Shown here: one piece after another, positions 23,262 to 36,689 of the stretch
How positions within the stretch are numbered: the first letter of the stretch is position 1
Layout: each line of letters opens with the position of its first letter
From: Epinephelus fuscoguttatus
Taxonomy: Eukaryota > Chordata > Actinopteri > Perciformes > Serranidae
Direction of reading: 5' to 3'
Length of the DNA stretch: 64,000 nt
Assembly (NCBI RefSeq): GCF_011397635.1
Contig: NC_064753.1
Span: 41,412,322 to 41,476,321, forward strand
Made by a program: the position numbers and the translations under genes
The notes under the pieces: model-generated
What the model was told of the DNA's origin: nothing
What the model saw: the letters and a program-made list of their open reading frames with translations, nothing else
The model's database searches: none

Positions 23262-26200
23262 ATGAATCAGAGCAAAGTTGACTTTGAGCCTTTTGAATAT
23301 TCCTACTATGATTATTCAGACTGGTACTCGAACAATGCAGAGCCAACCAAACCACCCAAAGAGTGAGTAGAAAAACCTTATGCAGATCATTTTGTGTGTC
23401 AAAGGTGTCAAAAGGGTCTGTTTGGAAAGAAAAATCAGATTTTCATTCCTCTTTAATTATTGATATTTTAAAGTAGTGATTCTTTGTAGATGTGCAGTAT
23501 GAGAATTTATTACTTTGTGGCAAAGGTGTTGATTTTATTGTACTTAATTTGAACATCACAGAGGTGAAATCAGTTCTGCTACTGGGAAACAACTGATTTT
23601 AAATTCAACTTGAGCATCTTAAAATATCTTGAAATAATCAAATCATATGTATCACTTATCTAACACCAATCATAGTTGTGAAAATCAAAAAATTGTGGCA
23701 AAATATTTGCAATAGCTGTGTTTGTTTTGCAAATTTTAAAATATTTCTCTATTGTTTTACAAATATTTGCTTTTATTTGTTCAAACTCTTGCCAAGTATT
23801 CCACTTTGTTTATTTGAATGTGTTTTGCCTTTACGTCACAGAGTTATTTTACCATGTGACCCCACAGTGGACGACAAGCTCTTCCACATATGCATGCTGT
23901 CGATATCTGTAAGTATGCTCAACAAAGGAACTGTACATTTTATTATTCAGTGTTTGGCTGCTCAAAGGCTCCAGAGGTGAGACACAACATGTTGCAATCA
24001 TGTAACAAATCAAGGGTGGATGTGATGTGTAATATGTAAATTTTAATCATAATGTTAAAATATACAGTTACATGACGAGACAGGAACGTTCATTTTCGCC
24101 TAATTCAGTCGGGCAATTCAAGGTCCTTTATCACAGTGATGCAAAATATGTATAAAAATCCAATACTGCCACATAGCAATAATGCCCATGGCCTAATACC
24201 CTATAAAATTCACTTTGGAGGGAACTACTAGGTGATCAAATAGCACGCAAACACTCTCCATGGGTCCCTTTGTATTTCTGTTTGTTAATAGTAGCAGCTG
24301 ACAGGAAGTAAACAGTGACCAAAGCTGATGCCCGACTCATAGACTCTCCTCCTATCTAGCTGCTCTCCTCCTGAATAAAATGTGAGTGGAATACAGTGAG
24401 TGTAGGTTTTGTTCTGAAGTTTTTGTATCTTCCATCAGATTCTTTGGTGCTTTTTCCTCTGACTCTTTCGTCTGTCTTTGCTTCAGGCTGACGTTCAGTT
24501 TAATGATGTTTGCCATTGTTAAACTGAACAAAAGCTCTCCATACTGTACCCACAGAGTGAACCAATTTCCCTATTCAGTAAATAATGTAGAATAAACTGT
24601 GACAGCTGGGTCACTGCAGCTGATCAGAAATAACAAGATGTGGTCTGAAGACTCTGCAAAATGAGGTTCTTTATGTGTTTTCTCATGATGGACGTATGCT
24701 TTATCCTGACTTCCAATTCCATCTACAGAGCTGCTTTACTTTGTTTTTCATAAAGTTGTATACTTTTAATGAGATACTGAAGCTGGCAAGTGCTATGAGC
24801 AGCATTAATGTAAAAATAAAAGGAGGTGCAGTACAGTATGACTCTCTGGTAGTGATGATGACACATGGGCATTTTTCTAAAGCCATGGGGTGGCAGATCA
24901 TTGGCCAGTCAACTCATGATTTGCCAGACAAAATTTGGCTGCAATAATTTAAGACCAAGCGGTAACCTCCCAGGCTGAAAAAGAAGCCAATGCGGTAGTG
25001 CCAGAAACTGCAGTTCCTCTAATGACCACTTGAGGCTGGCTCTAAAAGTGAGTCAGTCCCCATAGACTCGCATGTTAAAATGCCCAACTTTACAGCAGAA
25101 ACAAACATGTTTACAGCCTGGTCTCTAAAGCTGGTTTCCTCCTTCATGACAAGTGTATGGGGCGTGAATTTTTAAGTAGCTCATCTGTTTAAAATGTATG
25201 AAGGCTTTAAGTCACACACAATTAAGTTGGTGGAGGAGCGCTTTGAGTGACAGGCTCCCTGCAATGTGTCACCATAGTTTCTGAGTCAGATCCACCCCAT
25301 GCTCCACTCTCTCCTCCAAATTTGGTCACTTATGGCTCCAAAAACTAAAATACCAAACCTGAGGCTTCAAAATGAAAATTCGCAAACCAGTGGGTGATGT
25401 CATAGTGGTTACATTCATTATTTTAACAGCACAAGAAAGAGGCTATCATGTATTTCAGCTAAGCACATGTTTTACTGTAACATCCTCGTTTAAATAGAGA
25501 TAAATATATTCATTGTGCTATACACATAAAAAGTGCCATGACAACATTTTCAAGTCAAATTTTCCACCTAACGCCATGAGCAAGACACATATGAAATGAG
25601 GGATTTGGCAGTCCTTCAGAAAATTTTGAGCATCAAACACTTAATTGTACTTTATTCAGGAGGAATTCTATGCCCGCATTTGTACTTTTTTTGCATCATT
25701 TGTGGTGTCATTCATTCATTCATTCATTCATTCATTCATTCATTCATTCATACATTTTCCTTAACTGCTTATCCTCTTGGGGGTTGTGGGGGGGTTGGAA
25801 CCTATCCCAGCTGACACTGGGTGAGAGGTACACCCTGGACAATTTAGTCACCAGTTAACCTGCATGTCTGTGGACTGTGGGAGGAAGCCGGAGTACCCAA
25901 AGAAAACCCGTGCTGACACGGGGAGAACATGCAAACTCCATACAGAGGGCTTTGAACCCCCCATCCTGAGTTCGAACCAAAAGCCCTCTTACTGTAAGGC
26001 AACAATCCTAACCACTGCTCCACTGTGCTGCCATTTTAGGGTGTAAATGTCTTTAATTTTGTTAAAGTAAAACCCCTCTGCTGTTTTAATGTTTATAGTA
26101 GGCGTGACAAATGCACATGTTGTGAATAATAAGGTGGATGTGTCCCCTGTGTCCCTCCCAAAATCACCAGCTATGATAATATCAGTATCATTTGACAAAA

Positions 26201-29200
26201 TGTAACATTTAACCCAAGGTCCGCTTACTAACTTTTGACCCCACAGCTTATAACCCCATGATAAAGTCTATCCTTGTTATGATGCAAGCAACGTCTTCAG
26301 GCAGCAGCTGAGACTGACATGGGAGAAAACAGTGATATGATTTAGCCGATGATTCAGTTCACATATTGTGCAAGCATACACCGTCATAACCCTGATGTGG
26401 AACAGTTGCTCTGTATGTGAAGTGACAGCTGTATGAGGTGTAACAGAGTGTAATCTCTCCCTGTAGCTGGTGATGATGTTAATCCTGGCAGCTCTCACCA
26501 GGAAAAACAAGCTCTGCCAAGGATTTACGAGAGGATCCTCCAGTATCTTCAGGTGAATTTGGGAGGTCCAGATATAAATGAGAGACTTTAGACTGCAGGT
26601 TTGTCTCATGTTATCAAAATGTTCCTGTTCGTGATCTCACAGTCCAGCCAACTTCCTGGATCAGACTCAGAAAAAGGGCCTCGTCATGGCAGTTTTTGGG
26701 CTGGTGTTCAGCAAGCTGGCGATGCTGGTGATCGCCCCAGACCCTCTGCCTTTCTCCAAAGATACTCCAGCGGATATTAAAGGTGGACATTTTTATATTT
26801 CATTTTAGAGGTGCATCTTTACAGCTAGATATGTTGTTGAGATTTTATGTGGTAAGATAACAGTCATGATGCTAACAGGAGCACAGGTGATAAAAAACAA
26901 ACATATCCACTCAAATGTTTTATTTTGAATAATTAGAATTAATCAACATTTTGTGTAATCACAGATGAATGATGAGCACATCACACAGTTGCTTTAATTT
27001 AAGCGTAGGGAATCTGAATAAATGTAAATCAGAGTTTGATGAAAACCCTTTGAGAAAATAGGTCATGTTACAAAGGCTGGTAGAAAAAGATGCTGGCAGG
27101 GAAATAGGGCAGGACTTCAGCTCCCTCTTTTTCCTCAGTCCATATTGATTTTCCTGTGGGAGGTCACACATCAGAGGATGATACGCTCTTTTCTTGTATC
27201 CCTTGTTTTTCAGAGTACATGAAGATAATTGCCATCTTCTACTACCCTGTCCTGTATTATCCTCTGTTGGTCTGTTGCACTCTGCAGCACAAAGCAGGTT
27301 ATGTGTTCGGGGGGCTCCTCTCCTTCAGTCACTTCGGGATCCTGGTGTGGCAGAAGTTTGACTGCCCAAAGACTCCAGAGGTGACACGCCAATGACATGT
27401 TGATGCTCCATATGAGGGGTGGATGATATATAATGTGTAATATGTAACTGTCAGTCACAGTATTGAAATATATAGTTATATAACCAGACAGGTGTGTGTG
27501 CCATCGTCTGAACTAGTCTGGCAAATTAGGATACTTCATCACACTGATGCAAAAAATGTATAAAAATCTAATATTGCCAGTGCTGCTCAGTGATCAGCAG
27601 AATTGTCCACGATAGCCTAAACAACCACAGCTGTTACAGTAATAGCGACCACTTGGTGATAACAGAGTAAGCTGTAAACACAACATTGAAGTTTTTATGA
27701 CAAACATTTCTGCAAAGCAAACATTTCTGCAAAGCATGTATATGTAACATTTATGCGCTACTATGTAGTGGCAGGGGTGTAAATATAGACAATGCAAGCA
27801 GTGCAATTGCACTGGGGCTCCTGGGATGGAGGGGCCCGTAGAAGGAGCAATGCTGAGTTTCACATCACGTACTTCTGTACTTACACTTAATATTTTAAGT
27901 GCATAAGTATGCTCACACTGAGAAGTATGGAAAATGCAGTGCACTGGAACTATGGACACTTCTTGCCCTCAATGGTCGCCATGTTGGCTACGTAGTGGAA
28001 GGGGAGGGACCACTTTTCAAAATGGAAATAGCGGCCGAGGACTGTGTGACCGTGAACGTCGCTGCATTGTAAAAATACATGTGTTTTTTGCACTAAGCAC
28101 CACTATACTGTTGTCGGGAATAAGCCAGCAGTATGTTTGTTGGGTTAATTTAGCAGTCTGTAATGATTTGGTACCGCGAACGATAACGTGACTGCTAGTT
28201 TGCTAACTAGCTCATTTGCAGCTCATTTGCTCATTGGTTTGAGACAACACTACCCTATAAGTACTACACCAATAAGTACATAGTGCACATAGTATACTAC
28301 ATGGAAGTGTACTGAGGGAAGTATGTGATTTGAGACATAGCACAAGCCTTTGCAAGTGATTTGCCACCTGGGAAATACTGTATACCTGTGTTCAAAGATA
28401 AATGATTTAAAAAAAAATAATATTTGTAATTTAATAACCGTGCCATATGTCCTCAAAAAGGCAAAACCATCTCTGTCATGGTTTTCTTTTATTTTTTTCA
28501 GATAATCAGTAGCTTTCTAAAACAAACAAGCCATAAGATATAAAAATATGCCATTAAAATGATTCAGTTAAATGAATAATTTCTTACTTTCTATGATACT
28601 TTTGACAGATATGCAGTGATGATAGCTGGGTAATATCTATGTTGACGCTGTCCAATGTCTAGTCTCTATTTGTGTCAAGACAATACATGCCTGTCATTAC
28701 TTCCTGTGTAGCAGATACATAGTCACAGTTAAAGATTTCCCCCTGCAGTAATTAAGGGTGGCTCACCCCTGTGATTTGTGGTATTATTGTCATTTCTTTT
28801 TGCAAACTACTTCCTGAATTTAGCGCTTTGTAAATCTCTGTTGTTAGGCTATCATTTGGTATATTGCTGCTTTTAAAGTGACAAAGATGACACAGTTTTC
28901 AACAAATTAAATACATGTTCACTGTTAAATGTAGAATAAAGGGGGGCAATTAGTAGATGCTTTGGTTGCTATGATACAGAATATCTGTGAGAGTAAAAAT
29001 GTCAGCACAAGAGTACTTTGGATGAAGGGGAGGTGGAAACACATAGGGAGAGAGGACAGATTCACTGGTCTGTGTGGGCTCATTTTAAATTTCTTCTCTG
29101 TTGTTGTTGTTGTTGTTGTTGTTGTTGTGTAGCACACCTGATGTGACTGTTGGTCTTTGTGGTTTTTGTCCCATCCCTCTCCCACTGTTAGTGGATGGCT

Positions 29201-32200
29201 GGATAAAAAGTGACAGTGATTAGCGGCTGCAGAGTTTTACAAAAAGCTGAATATTTTAAACTCAACGACCGGAAAAAAACAGCAAGTAGTGCTTAGTGAC
29301 GATGAGACATTCAGTGCCTCGTCATGCTGCTGGCATTGGTAACAGAATGTAAATACACGGTGCTCCCATGAGATAATGAGGACACAGCGATCTTGAGTTT
29401 ATCACATTATCACCTTTGTTATTATCATTGTTATTTAACTTTTTAGCACCTAAAAATTCCATTTACTTCAACTGAGGCACGTGAAACCACTTGTCTCAAA
29501 ACATGGTTGCAAAGACATTTCTGGTGAACTGATTCATTAAAACATGAACTTTTTTTCCATTTTCTTCCTCACAGATCTACAAGTACTACGCTCTGCTTGC
29601 AAGTCTGCCTCAGTTGGCCTGCCTTGCATATCTCTGTGTCCAGTTTATTTTGCTGTTTGCTAAAGGACCAAAGACTGAAGAGGTGAGAAAAATTCAGCCA
29701 ATAGGCTACAAAAGTACCATTTGTCCTCTTTAATAAACGTGTGAGTAGCAACATGCAAACTAATCTCTGGTGTATCTGAAGAAGGAAACGTGAATTTCAA
29801 CTATGTAAAACATAACTATGATTACTGTAAGCAGCTTGTGCGGAACAGAGTGGGTTTAACTCAGCGTCCTTGAGCAGATTATGACAAAGGAGGTGATATT
29901 TTTATCCCTTCCAAACATATTAATACAACAGAGTTTTTGTTTTAACAGCAGGTTTAATCTGTCTAAAGTTTTCACTAATGATTTAGAGGAGAACAAATAA
30001 ACAGGAAAACCAGCACTTATTTTATCTTAACGTCAGATTTTCTTGTATTCTTATATATTCTTGTCATAGCTCATCCATTGAGATGGGTGGTTCTCTTTTC
30101 ATGTCATTATGTCTTCAACCAATTGAAGCTGACAGGAGTGTAAAGTATCAAGACCCTAAATTACACATAATGGAGAATAACTTCTGTCACCTTGCAATGA
30201 TGCTGAACCCCACTTACAGTCACTCTGGCAAAGTTTTCTACTAGACATTGCTCAGAAAATTACCATCCTCTCATGTGGTGACTCATCATAGATCATGATT
30301 TGATGTGAATACAGATTTCTTTTTGCTTACAGGACCTTGACAGCAGCTACTACACCAGCTATGTGAAGCTACTTCTCAAGAAAAAGTCCCAAGCTGCCAG
30401 GTGAATAAAGACACAGTGATGAAAACATGTTTTAGTCCCTCCCAGCTTTATTTAGACCACATGCCGCACAGAAAGCAACAACCACAACCTGACATTCATT
30501 TCATCATTGGAATAGAAAATAAAATGTACAGTAGTATTATTACACATTGAGCTGAATTAAGATGTGAAATATCAACAAAGAAAAAGCAGAAAGGGACAAA
30601 AGACAAATAAAATAATAAGCAGATAGATAAAAACATTTGAAAAGATAAATGGCAAAATACGGTACAGACGTCATCTTGCTTAAAATTTAAAGGATTATTC
30701 ATACTACAAGCCAAATCACCAGAAAAAATATTGGCATTGTTCGTTTCTGCAAACCACAGATGGATAACATTTTTACGTTGTTCTATAGTGGATATGTTTC
30801 AACATATATGACATGCTTCAACAATGCCATGTTTGGGCTTAAAATACCAAGTTTTGGGGGCACAATCCCGGCAGGACAAGCAGTGATGTCTCTGTTAAAA
30901 AAACCCACCAATGTCTGGAGTCTAAAATGCTGCAGGAAAAACACTGATGGTTTGCTACAAGACAAAAATAACTGGAGCCTTCAAAGCTGCTGGAAAAACA
31001 CAGACAGGTTGCTACAAAAACACGTTTGGAGGCTAAAAGCCGCTGGGAAAACCTTTATAGATTGCTACAAAAACACGTTTGGAGGCTAAAAGCCGCTGGG
31101 AAAACCTTTATAGATTGCTACAAAAAAAAAAACAGCAACAATTTGAGCCTTAATAGCTGCTGGAAAAACACAGACAGGTTGCTATAAAATACCCATGTTT
31201 GGAGCCTAAAAATCAGCCAGAAACACACTGATGGGTCGCAACAAAATGCCCAGGTCTGGAGGCTGAAAAGCTGCTGGAAAAACACTAATGGTCTGCTATG
31301 AAACAACAACAATTGGAACCTTAAAAGCTGCTGGAAAAATGCAAACAGGTTGCTACAAAACACCCTCGTTTGGAAGCTAAAAAGTCTGTCAACTTACATC
31401 TTATGTCACTTCAGAAACACTGATATGATACTAATAGAATATACAAGTGTAACATATTTTGGGTTTTCAGAAACGTACAATGCCAGCATTTTCTTCCAGT
31501 GATAAGGCTGCATGTTGTCTGCGGTTAACATAATTTGTTCTCTGTTTATACTGCAGCTCATCAACTACAGATAAACCAACGCTGGTAGAGAGAATCCTGG
31601 AGGTGCCCAAGAGTTATGTTTATATTCCAGAAAAAGGTGTGTGCATTGAGAGATGCAGAGATGTTTTTAAATTAGCCACTTTGTATTAATGTCACACTGA
31701 GTGGAAAACTGACATCAGCTTATCTAAACATGTTAGTCTCTAAAGATTTGATGCGATGCAGTGATGGTAAGTCCTAAATGGCTGTGACTAAAATCTACTG
31801 TGACTGTGCTATTTTGTCTTACAGTGTTTCGTTTTCCACTGAAACTGGCTGTATCAGCATTTGTTGCTCTCGTGGCGATATATCATGTAAGTCGTCCATG
31901 GACCGTCGTCATGACCTTTCACCACTTAAATCTGATAAATTATAGTTTTGCCTTTGTGGAGCATAAATCATCATGTGAATGTGAATGTGTTTGCCTTTCA
32001 GACAGCGTTGTTGTTAGTCGTCCTGGTGGTCCCGACTCTCCATATTGTCCGTGCTGGTATTGATGAAAACATTGCCTTCCTGTTACTGGGCTTTGGGATT
32101 GTCCTGTCAGACGACAGAATGGAGGTTGTCAGGATCGTGACCTTCTATACTTGGTTGCTGGAAGGTATGTGGGGCGACTGTTACGCTTTTAACAAAAATC

Positions 32201-35200
32201 TTGGAGGGTATCGTTATAAGAAAGGTGACTAACTTTGTTATTTTTCCCACCACATTGTTTGTCAGTGTGCTACCTCTGTGCGATGACCCTGTCTTGTTTG
32301 GTCAGCCTCGTCATGCTCATGAGGTCCATGGTACTTCACAGGTAAGTCCAGTATTATCATAAACTATAACTGGCTATCTTCCTGGTTGAGGGCAGGACCT
32401 TTGTTTGAACTGTTTGACATGTAAACGGAACTGAAGTTTATGGGTACAATTCAGTCTTAAGCCTGAGAGGCAGCATTAGCATTAACATTGTATAGCCTAG
32501 ACAGAATAAGGGTCGGTGTCCTGTCGCAAGAGTGAACTAACACTGGCAAATGTGTGTTCACTCCCACTGAGTGCAAGCGAAGGAGCGAATAAAATATTTG
32601 CTTCTGTTAGCAATCACATCCATACATCACCTGGAGTTTAACTTTGGTAAACTTTGACCGGCAAAGTTGCAGCCTCAACCAATAGCAAAGAAGTATTTGT
32701 AGAGAAGACACTGACTGTCACCATGTATGTACTAATAACATCATATTTCATGGTATTTACCAGCAAGCTAATGTTCTGTGGCTGTCACATTAGGCACTGC
32801 CGACATTCAGCACAAGTATTGCCTTGCAGGTGATGGTTACTCACCTGCATTCACTCATGTGTGACCGTGCGCTTAGAGAAATTTGATGTTGTGCATGATT
32901 TTATCAATACAGTATTTTTTTGCTACTTTATACGGTGGCTGTAATTTGAGTGTGCATTGTTTTCTTTAGTGTAGACTACCTTTTAAAAAGGTACAGTTTC
33001 TATTTGAAGATGAAAATGCCTAGTATTTAGGATTTAGTGGCATCTAGCAGTGAGGTTGACAGATTTCAACTAGCTAAAACTTCTCCTATATTCAAAGTGT
33101 GTCAGAGAACTACAGTGGCTAACGTGAAAACGTGAATGGCCCTATCTAGACCCAGTGTTTGATTTATCCATTTTGGGCTACTGTAGAAACAACAGACTCC
33201 GTGTTCAGTATGTAGATACAAACAGCACAATTCTTAGTTATAGGTGATTATAAACTCTAAGCTAGGATGCTTTATATCACATGTGTATGGCGCCACTCTG
33301 TTGTGTTCTGATTGGTAGGTCTGTTAACTTTATGCCACTCCTGCATAAGTCAGTGCCCCACCTTGGCCACTTCAACAGTTAACACATCCTCAGAACACAG
33401 ATTCCAAGAGTTTCATGTCCATTAAAGTGTTCAGTCACTTAACATTTTCTACCATTTTCTATAACCCTGTTGACTCTTCTGTGTTGGTTTGTTATGCTTT
33501 TGATGGCTTTTGGATTTCCAGGCATTCCTGTCAAAACCTCATGTTTTACTGGTTTTAATTTGTTCCAGGTCAAACCTGAAAGGACTGTATAAAGGAGAGA
33601 TTTACAACATTTATAACAGCCAGAAAACCATCCGTCCATCTAAACCTGGTATTGTCTGTTGGATGGGATTGACAGGATACCAAGCTGCAATCATCTGCCT
33701 GGGTAAAGCTATAATACAATGAATAAACACCATTGACTTTGACTTTATTTAGAGGAAAATGCTGGCAAGTTTCTATATTTTTCTTAATGTCAACAAAACT
33801 CAAAGAGAAGAACACCAACAATGAATCAATCCTGCTAGCAAGTGGTGCACAGCAGTCAGAAAGTATTCAGACCCCTTCATTTTTTTCAGCATTTTTCCCT
33901 CATCAATCTACCCTCAAAACCCCAAAGTAACAAACAAAGCGGCATCAAAGCTTTCTCGTTTGCTGAGAACTTATAAAGACAGATGTGTGTGCCTCTCCAA
34001 ATCATGTCCAATCAGTTGAAATTGTCCTCAGGTGGACTCTAATCAAGCTGTGGAAACATGTCAAAGATGATTAAGGGCAATGGGAGGCACCTGGGCTAAA
34101 TTTCAAGTGTCAGATCAAAGTTTCTGGATACTTTCCGAAAGAAACTGAAGAATGAAAGCTTAGTTTTATGTGCCACACACTTATATTGTTGTCCAAAAGC
34201 TATTAAAACACATCAATGAGCCACACTGTTGCACTGGGTGACACGTTCACACACACTTTAGTTCATTTTAACTCAATGTCAGGAAGATAGACTTTGGTCT
34301 TTTCATGGGATTTGTTGACAATATACACCAAAAAGGCAGAGGAATGCCAGCCTTGTCTTTTAATAAATGCAAATCTAAATTCATATGCTACTGATAATTC
34401 AAAGTTTTAATGAATTGTTTTATTAAGAAAGCTTAGAAGAAAAATTATAATGCCTCTTAAGAATGTGTTAAAAATAAGCTGTGTCTGTGTTGTGTTGGCA
34501 GGAATGGCGATTCAGACTATCGTGTTTTTCATCTGCTTCTTGTTCCTGGTGTTTTTGATCATTATTCCTGTGTTTCACGGCCGTAATCTCGTCGTCTTTG
34601 AAATAGCGGGGAAGGCATGGTGAGTCAGTGTGTACAGTAGCTCTTTTTAAATTGTGTGATTAGTGATCATAATGGAGATTACATTTAATTTAAATTATTT
34701 TTCCCATCTTTGTGATGTTTCAGGCCGGGCTGGGTCACACTGATCCTGGTTACAGCGCTACAACATGTTACTGCTAAATTTGCTTTCATCAAGAAAGAGG
34801 GTGGTACAAGAGACTTGAACAACAGGTGTGTGAAGCTCATTAATGTTTGTATAGTGTGCTGTTTGTTATTTTTTTCTGAAATATTTTGTGTTGATTTCCA
34901 GAGAGAGTCTCTTCCTCCTGACATACCTGCTGTTCCTGATCAACACTGTGGTGGGACTGATAGTTGGAATTTGGAGAATGGTGATAACAGCTTTGTACAA
35001 CATCGTCCATCTTGGTCGTATTGACATCAGTCTGCTGCACCGCACCGCAGAGTCCTACGACCCAGGTATAATTTATCACAGTCTATGGGCAACAATAGAA
35101 TCTTACGCCGTAAATAACTTAATTACCAACATCAACATTACTCATTAAATATGACATAAAAGCTACATTATTAAAGAAAATAAAGGGAGAGACTTGAAGA

Positions 35201-36326
35201 TATTTTATGGCCATGCTCTCATTCCCACTTTACCTTTGACCCCTCCCAGCCTACCGATACTACGCCCACTCCCTGAAGGTGGAGGTCAGCCAGTCACACC
35301 CGGTGATGAAGGCTTTCTGTGGGCTGCTGCTGGACATGATGGTCGAGGGCGGCAGAGCCGGGCAGAAAATAAGAGACGCAGAGGAAGGTAGACTTTGAAC
35401 TACAAACACACATAAAATACACATCCTTACATACATGCAGCAGAGCTTTACATCTGATCTGTGCTTTGTTGATTTCATTTAAAATCTGTTGAATTCCAGG
35501 ACTGAATATTAACAGGGCCAGAAATCTAAGGCCACTGTAATGCACCAGTGAGGCTGTAATGCTCGTCAAGAAACTATTAGAAAGACAGTAATAAAAATTT
35601 GGACTTGATGATGGCACTAGCTGAAAAGTCCACCAAAGTTTACAAAAACCATGCACCAAATGTCATGGCAATCCATCCAAGAGTCATCAAGACATTTATC
35701 TCAAAACATCAAATGTGAACTCGTCTGTACCAAAAAATCCAGAGAGGCTGTGACATACGGTGGCCGATGTGAAAATATCAAAGCATTAAAACATGAAAAC
35801 ACGAAAATCTGAATGGTCCTATCTAGAGCCAGTGTTTCTGCATTTTGGGCTACTGTAGAAACATGAAGAGGGTTTTATGGATTCAAGGAGGTTGTAAAAT
35901 TCCTTGAAGGACTCTTTCAGTTGTTGAAACACAGAGATCACTATGACTGGAGTGAGGTTTCCAAATCAAAACATACTGTACATACACAGCGTCATGCAGT
36001 ACATTCATTCATCCCTCAGTTTGGTGTCTCATTCTGCCCTGACAGCCTGCTCCTCCATGCTTTCAGGGATTCAGGAAAATAGGCCAAACAAGGCGACCAG
36101 CAGGAGGAGGATTTGCTGCCGCTGGCTGCTACTGTACACGCTGGTCAACAATCCATCTCTGCTGGGCTCCAGGAAGCACTTCCAGACACTGCAGACCTCG
36201 GAGAGCATCCTGAACGGGACACCTAGCCACAGCTCCAAGAAAGGCAGCAAGAAGGAGGCCGACAAGCCAGCTGACGAGCCAGTCGAGCCCACCGAGACCC
36301 CGACAAACCAAGATAAAACTGAATAA
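23262..36326 (+). CDS. stra6: STRA6, retinol-uptake receptor for RBP4 (17 coding exons, 677 aa)
   Basis: Exons: 23262-23362, 23842-23908, 26467-26552, 26643-26782, 27214-27380, 29575-29682, 30333-30400, 31557-31636, 31825-31886, 32002-32164, 32266-32341, 33569-33702, 34502-34619, 34724-34825, 34902-35065, 35250-35387, 36067-36326. All introns are GT-AG and the 2034 nt stay open (human STRA6 is 667 aa). The N-terminus is Tyr/Asp-rich (FEYSYYDYSDWYSN) and likely extracellular. PCDPTVDDKLFHIC then leads into repeated hydrophobic spans, for example FFICFLFLVFLIIIPVF in exon 13 and LLTYLLFLINTVVGLIVGIW in exon 15. The C-terminal tail is Lys/Glu/Pro-rich. Known role: plasma-membrane uptake of vitamin A from RBP4, needed by the retina. 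Introns hold a minisatellite, a Tc1 remnant, a SINE and other repeats. Possible poly(A) signal AATAAA near 36662. Confidence 0.95.
23952..24172 (+). repeat. Duplicate of the stra6 exon 5 donor region within intron 2
   Basis: gtttggctgctcaaaggctc, then cagaggtgagacac, matches the end of exon 5 plus its donor (gtttgactgcccaaagactc, then cagaggtgacac at 27357-27390). Similarity continues through the intronic flank (ggtggatg, gtaatatgtaa, cagttacatgacgagacagg, tttatcac-gatgcaaaa, aatactgcca) to about 24172, against about 27582 in intron 5. Confidence 0.75.
25010..25420. repeat. Probable dispersed repeat in stra6 intron 2
   Basis: Phrases such as ccacttgaggctggctct, agtcagtccccatagactc, catgttaaaatgcccaactt and gggtgatgtcatagtggtta are typical of a widespread fish repeat. 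No TIR is identified. Confidence 0.5.
25705..26035 (-). repeat. tRNA-like SINE with (ATGA)n tail in stra6 intron 2
   Basis: On the minus strand it begins near 26035 with ggcagcacagtggagcagtg and gttaggatt, an A-box-like head. GGTTCGAACTC, a B-box match, follows, and then the body shared with 8222-8500. It ends agcagttaaggaaaatg followed by (ATGA)n at 25711-25750. It is more complete than the 8.2 kb copy. Confidence 0.8.
27773..27850. mobile_element. hAT-like terminal fragment in stra6 intron 5
   Basis: CAGGGGTGTAAATATAGACA followed by agcagtgcaattgcactggg and gaggggccc resembles a fish hAT end. The other end was not found, so this is a partial copy at best. Confidence 0.4.
27857..28340. mobile_element. 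MITE-like element with TIRs in stra6 intron 5
   Basis: The start tttcacatcacgtacttct and the end ggaagtatgtgatttgaga are imperfect inverted copies. The interior contains the recurrent tacttctgtacttacact and agtatactacatggaagtgt motifs. The target duplication could not be resolved. Confidence 0.5.
29096..29128. repeat. (GTT)n microsatellite
   Basis: About ten GTT units in stra6 intron 5. Confidence 0.9.
30718..31500 (+). repeat. Dispersed element with a 53-63 bp minisatellite in stra6 intron 7
   Basis: Eight imperfect tandem units are anchored by gctgctggaaaaacac-type cores at 30927, 30985, 31039, 31092, 31155, 31212, 31269 and 31327. Most units read gctgctggaaaaacactgat, a gttgctacaaa block, then acgtttggagg. 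Two adjacent 53-bp units (31039 and 31092) are almost identical, suggesting recent duplication. The flanks at 30725-30790 and 31440-31495 (tttctgcaaaccacagat; tttcagaaacgtacaatgcc) recur at 37490, 40700 and 41010. Confidence 0.8.
33020..33200 (+). repeat. Copy of the 2636-3165 repeat family in stra6 intron 11
   Basis: It opens aggatttagtggcatctagc and closes with aatggccctatctagaccca and ttttgggctactgtagaaac. Confidence 0.65.
33848..34140 (-). mobile_element. Internally deleted Tc1/mariner remnant in stra6 intron 12
   Basis: Both ends resemble fish Tc1 termini: gtcagaaagtattcagaccc on the left and, reading inward from the right, gaaagtatccagaaactttg. The subterminal phrases tgtgtgcctctccaaatcat, gtccaatcagttgaa and caggtggactctaatcaagc are characteristic of teleost Tc1-like elements. 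The transposase gene is entirely missing. Confidence 0.8.
35590..35870. repeat. Composite dispersed repeats in stra6 intron 16
   Basis: 35590-35720 (atggcactagctgaaaagtc, then ccaaatgtcatggcaatcca) matches the 20690-20930 family. 35800-35870 (cctatctagagccagtgttt, ttttgggctactgtagaaac) matches the 2636-3165 family. Confidence 0.6.
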
Positions 36327-36689
36327 GATCCTTAATCTGTACGGTGTGGTTGACTGTTTACTCCAAACAAAACTGTATTTAGCATGTATCTAGTTATTCT
36401 CACATAAAAAAGACTTGGCCTGCAACCAATCACATTTTTATTCTTTTATTCTTTGGTAATGGCAGGGTTAGGCAACCGAAACATCTGTTTAAGGTTAGGG
36501 ACAGCTTGTGATGTTGGGCTCAGTGATCAGCGCCAAGTGCAGAGCTGGTTTTGGTGCAGCCCTGCCATTTCGTTTTTGAATGTGAGCACATCCAGTGTGA
36601 TCTTGTTTGGAGTAAACTGTGATGATGCTAGATTTTTACAAGGTCCAGATGAGGACACAAGAATAAAACAGTAAAGTCAGTCAGGGTTT

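Noticed and set aside
27214..27380. Whole-exon duplication of stra6 exon 5
   Set aside because: Only about 28 bp of the exon recur in intron 2; the rest of the match is intronic, so it is not a spare exon.
30900..31390. Regularly spaced repeats as a possible CRISPR-like array
   Set aside because: Whole 53-63 bp units repeat with no unique spacers, in a vertebrate intron. It is a minisatellite.
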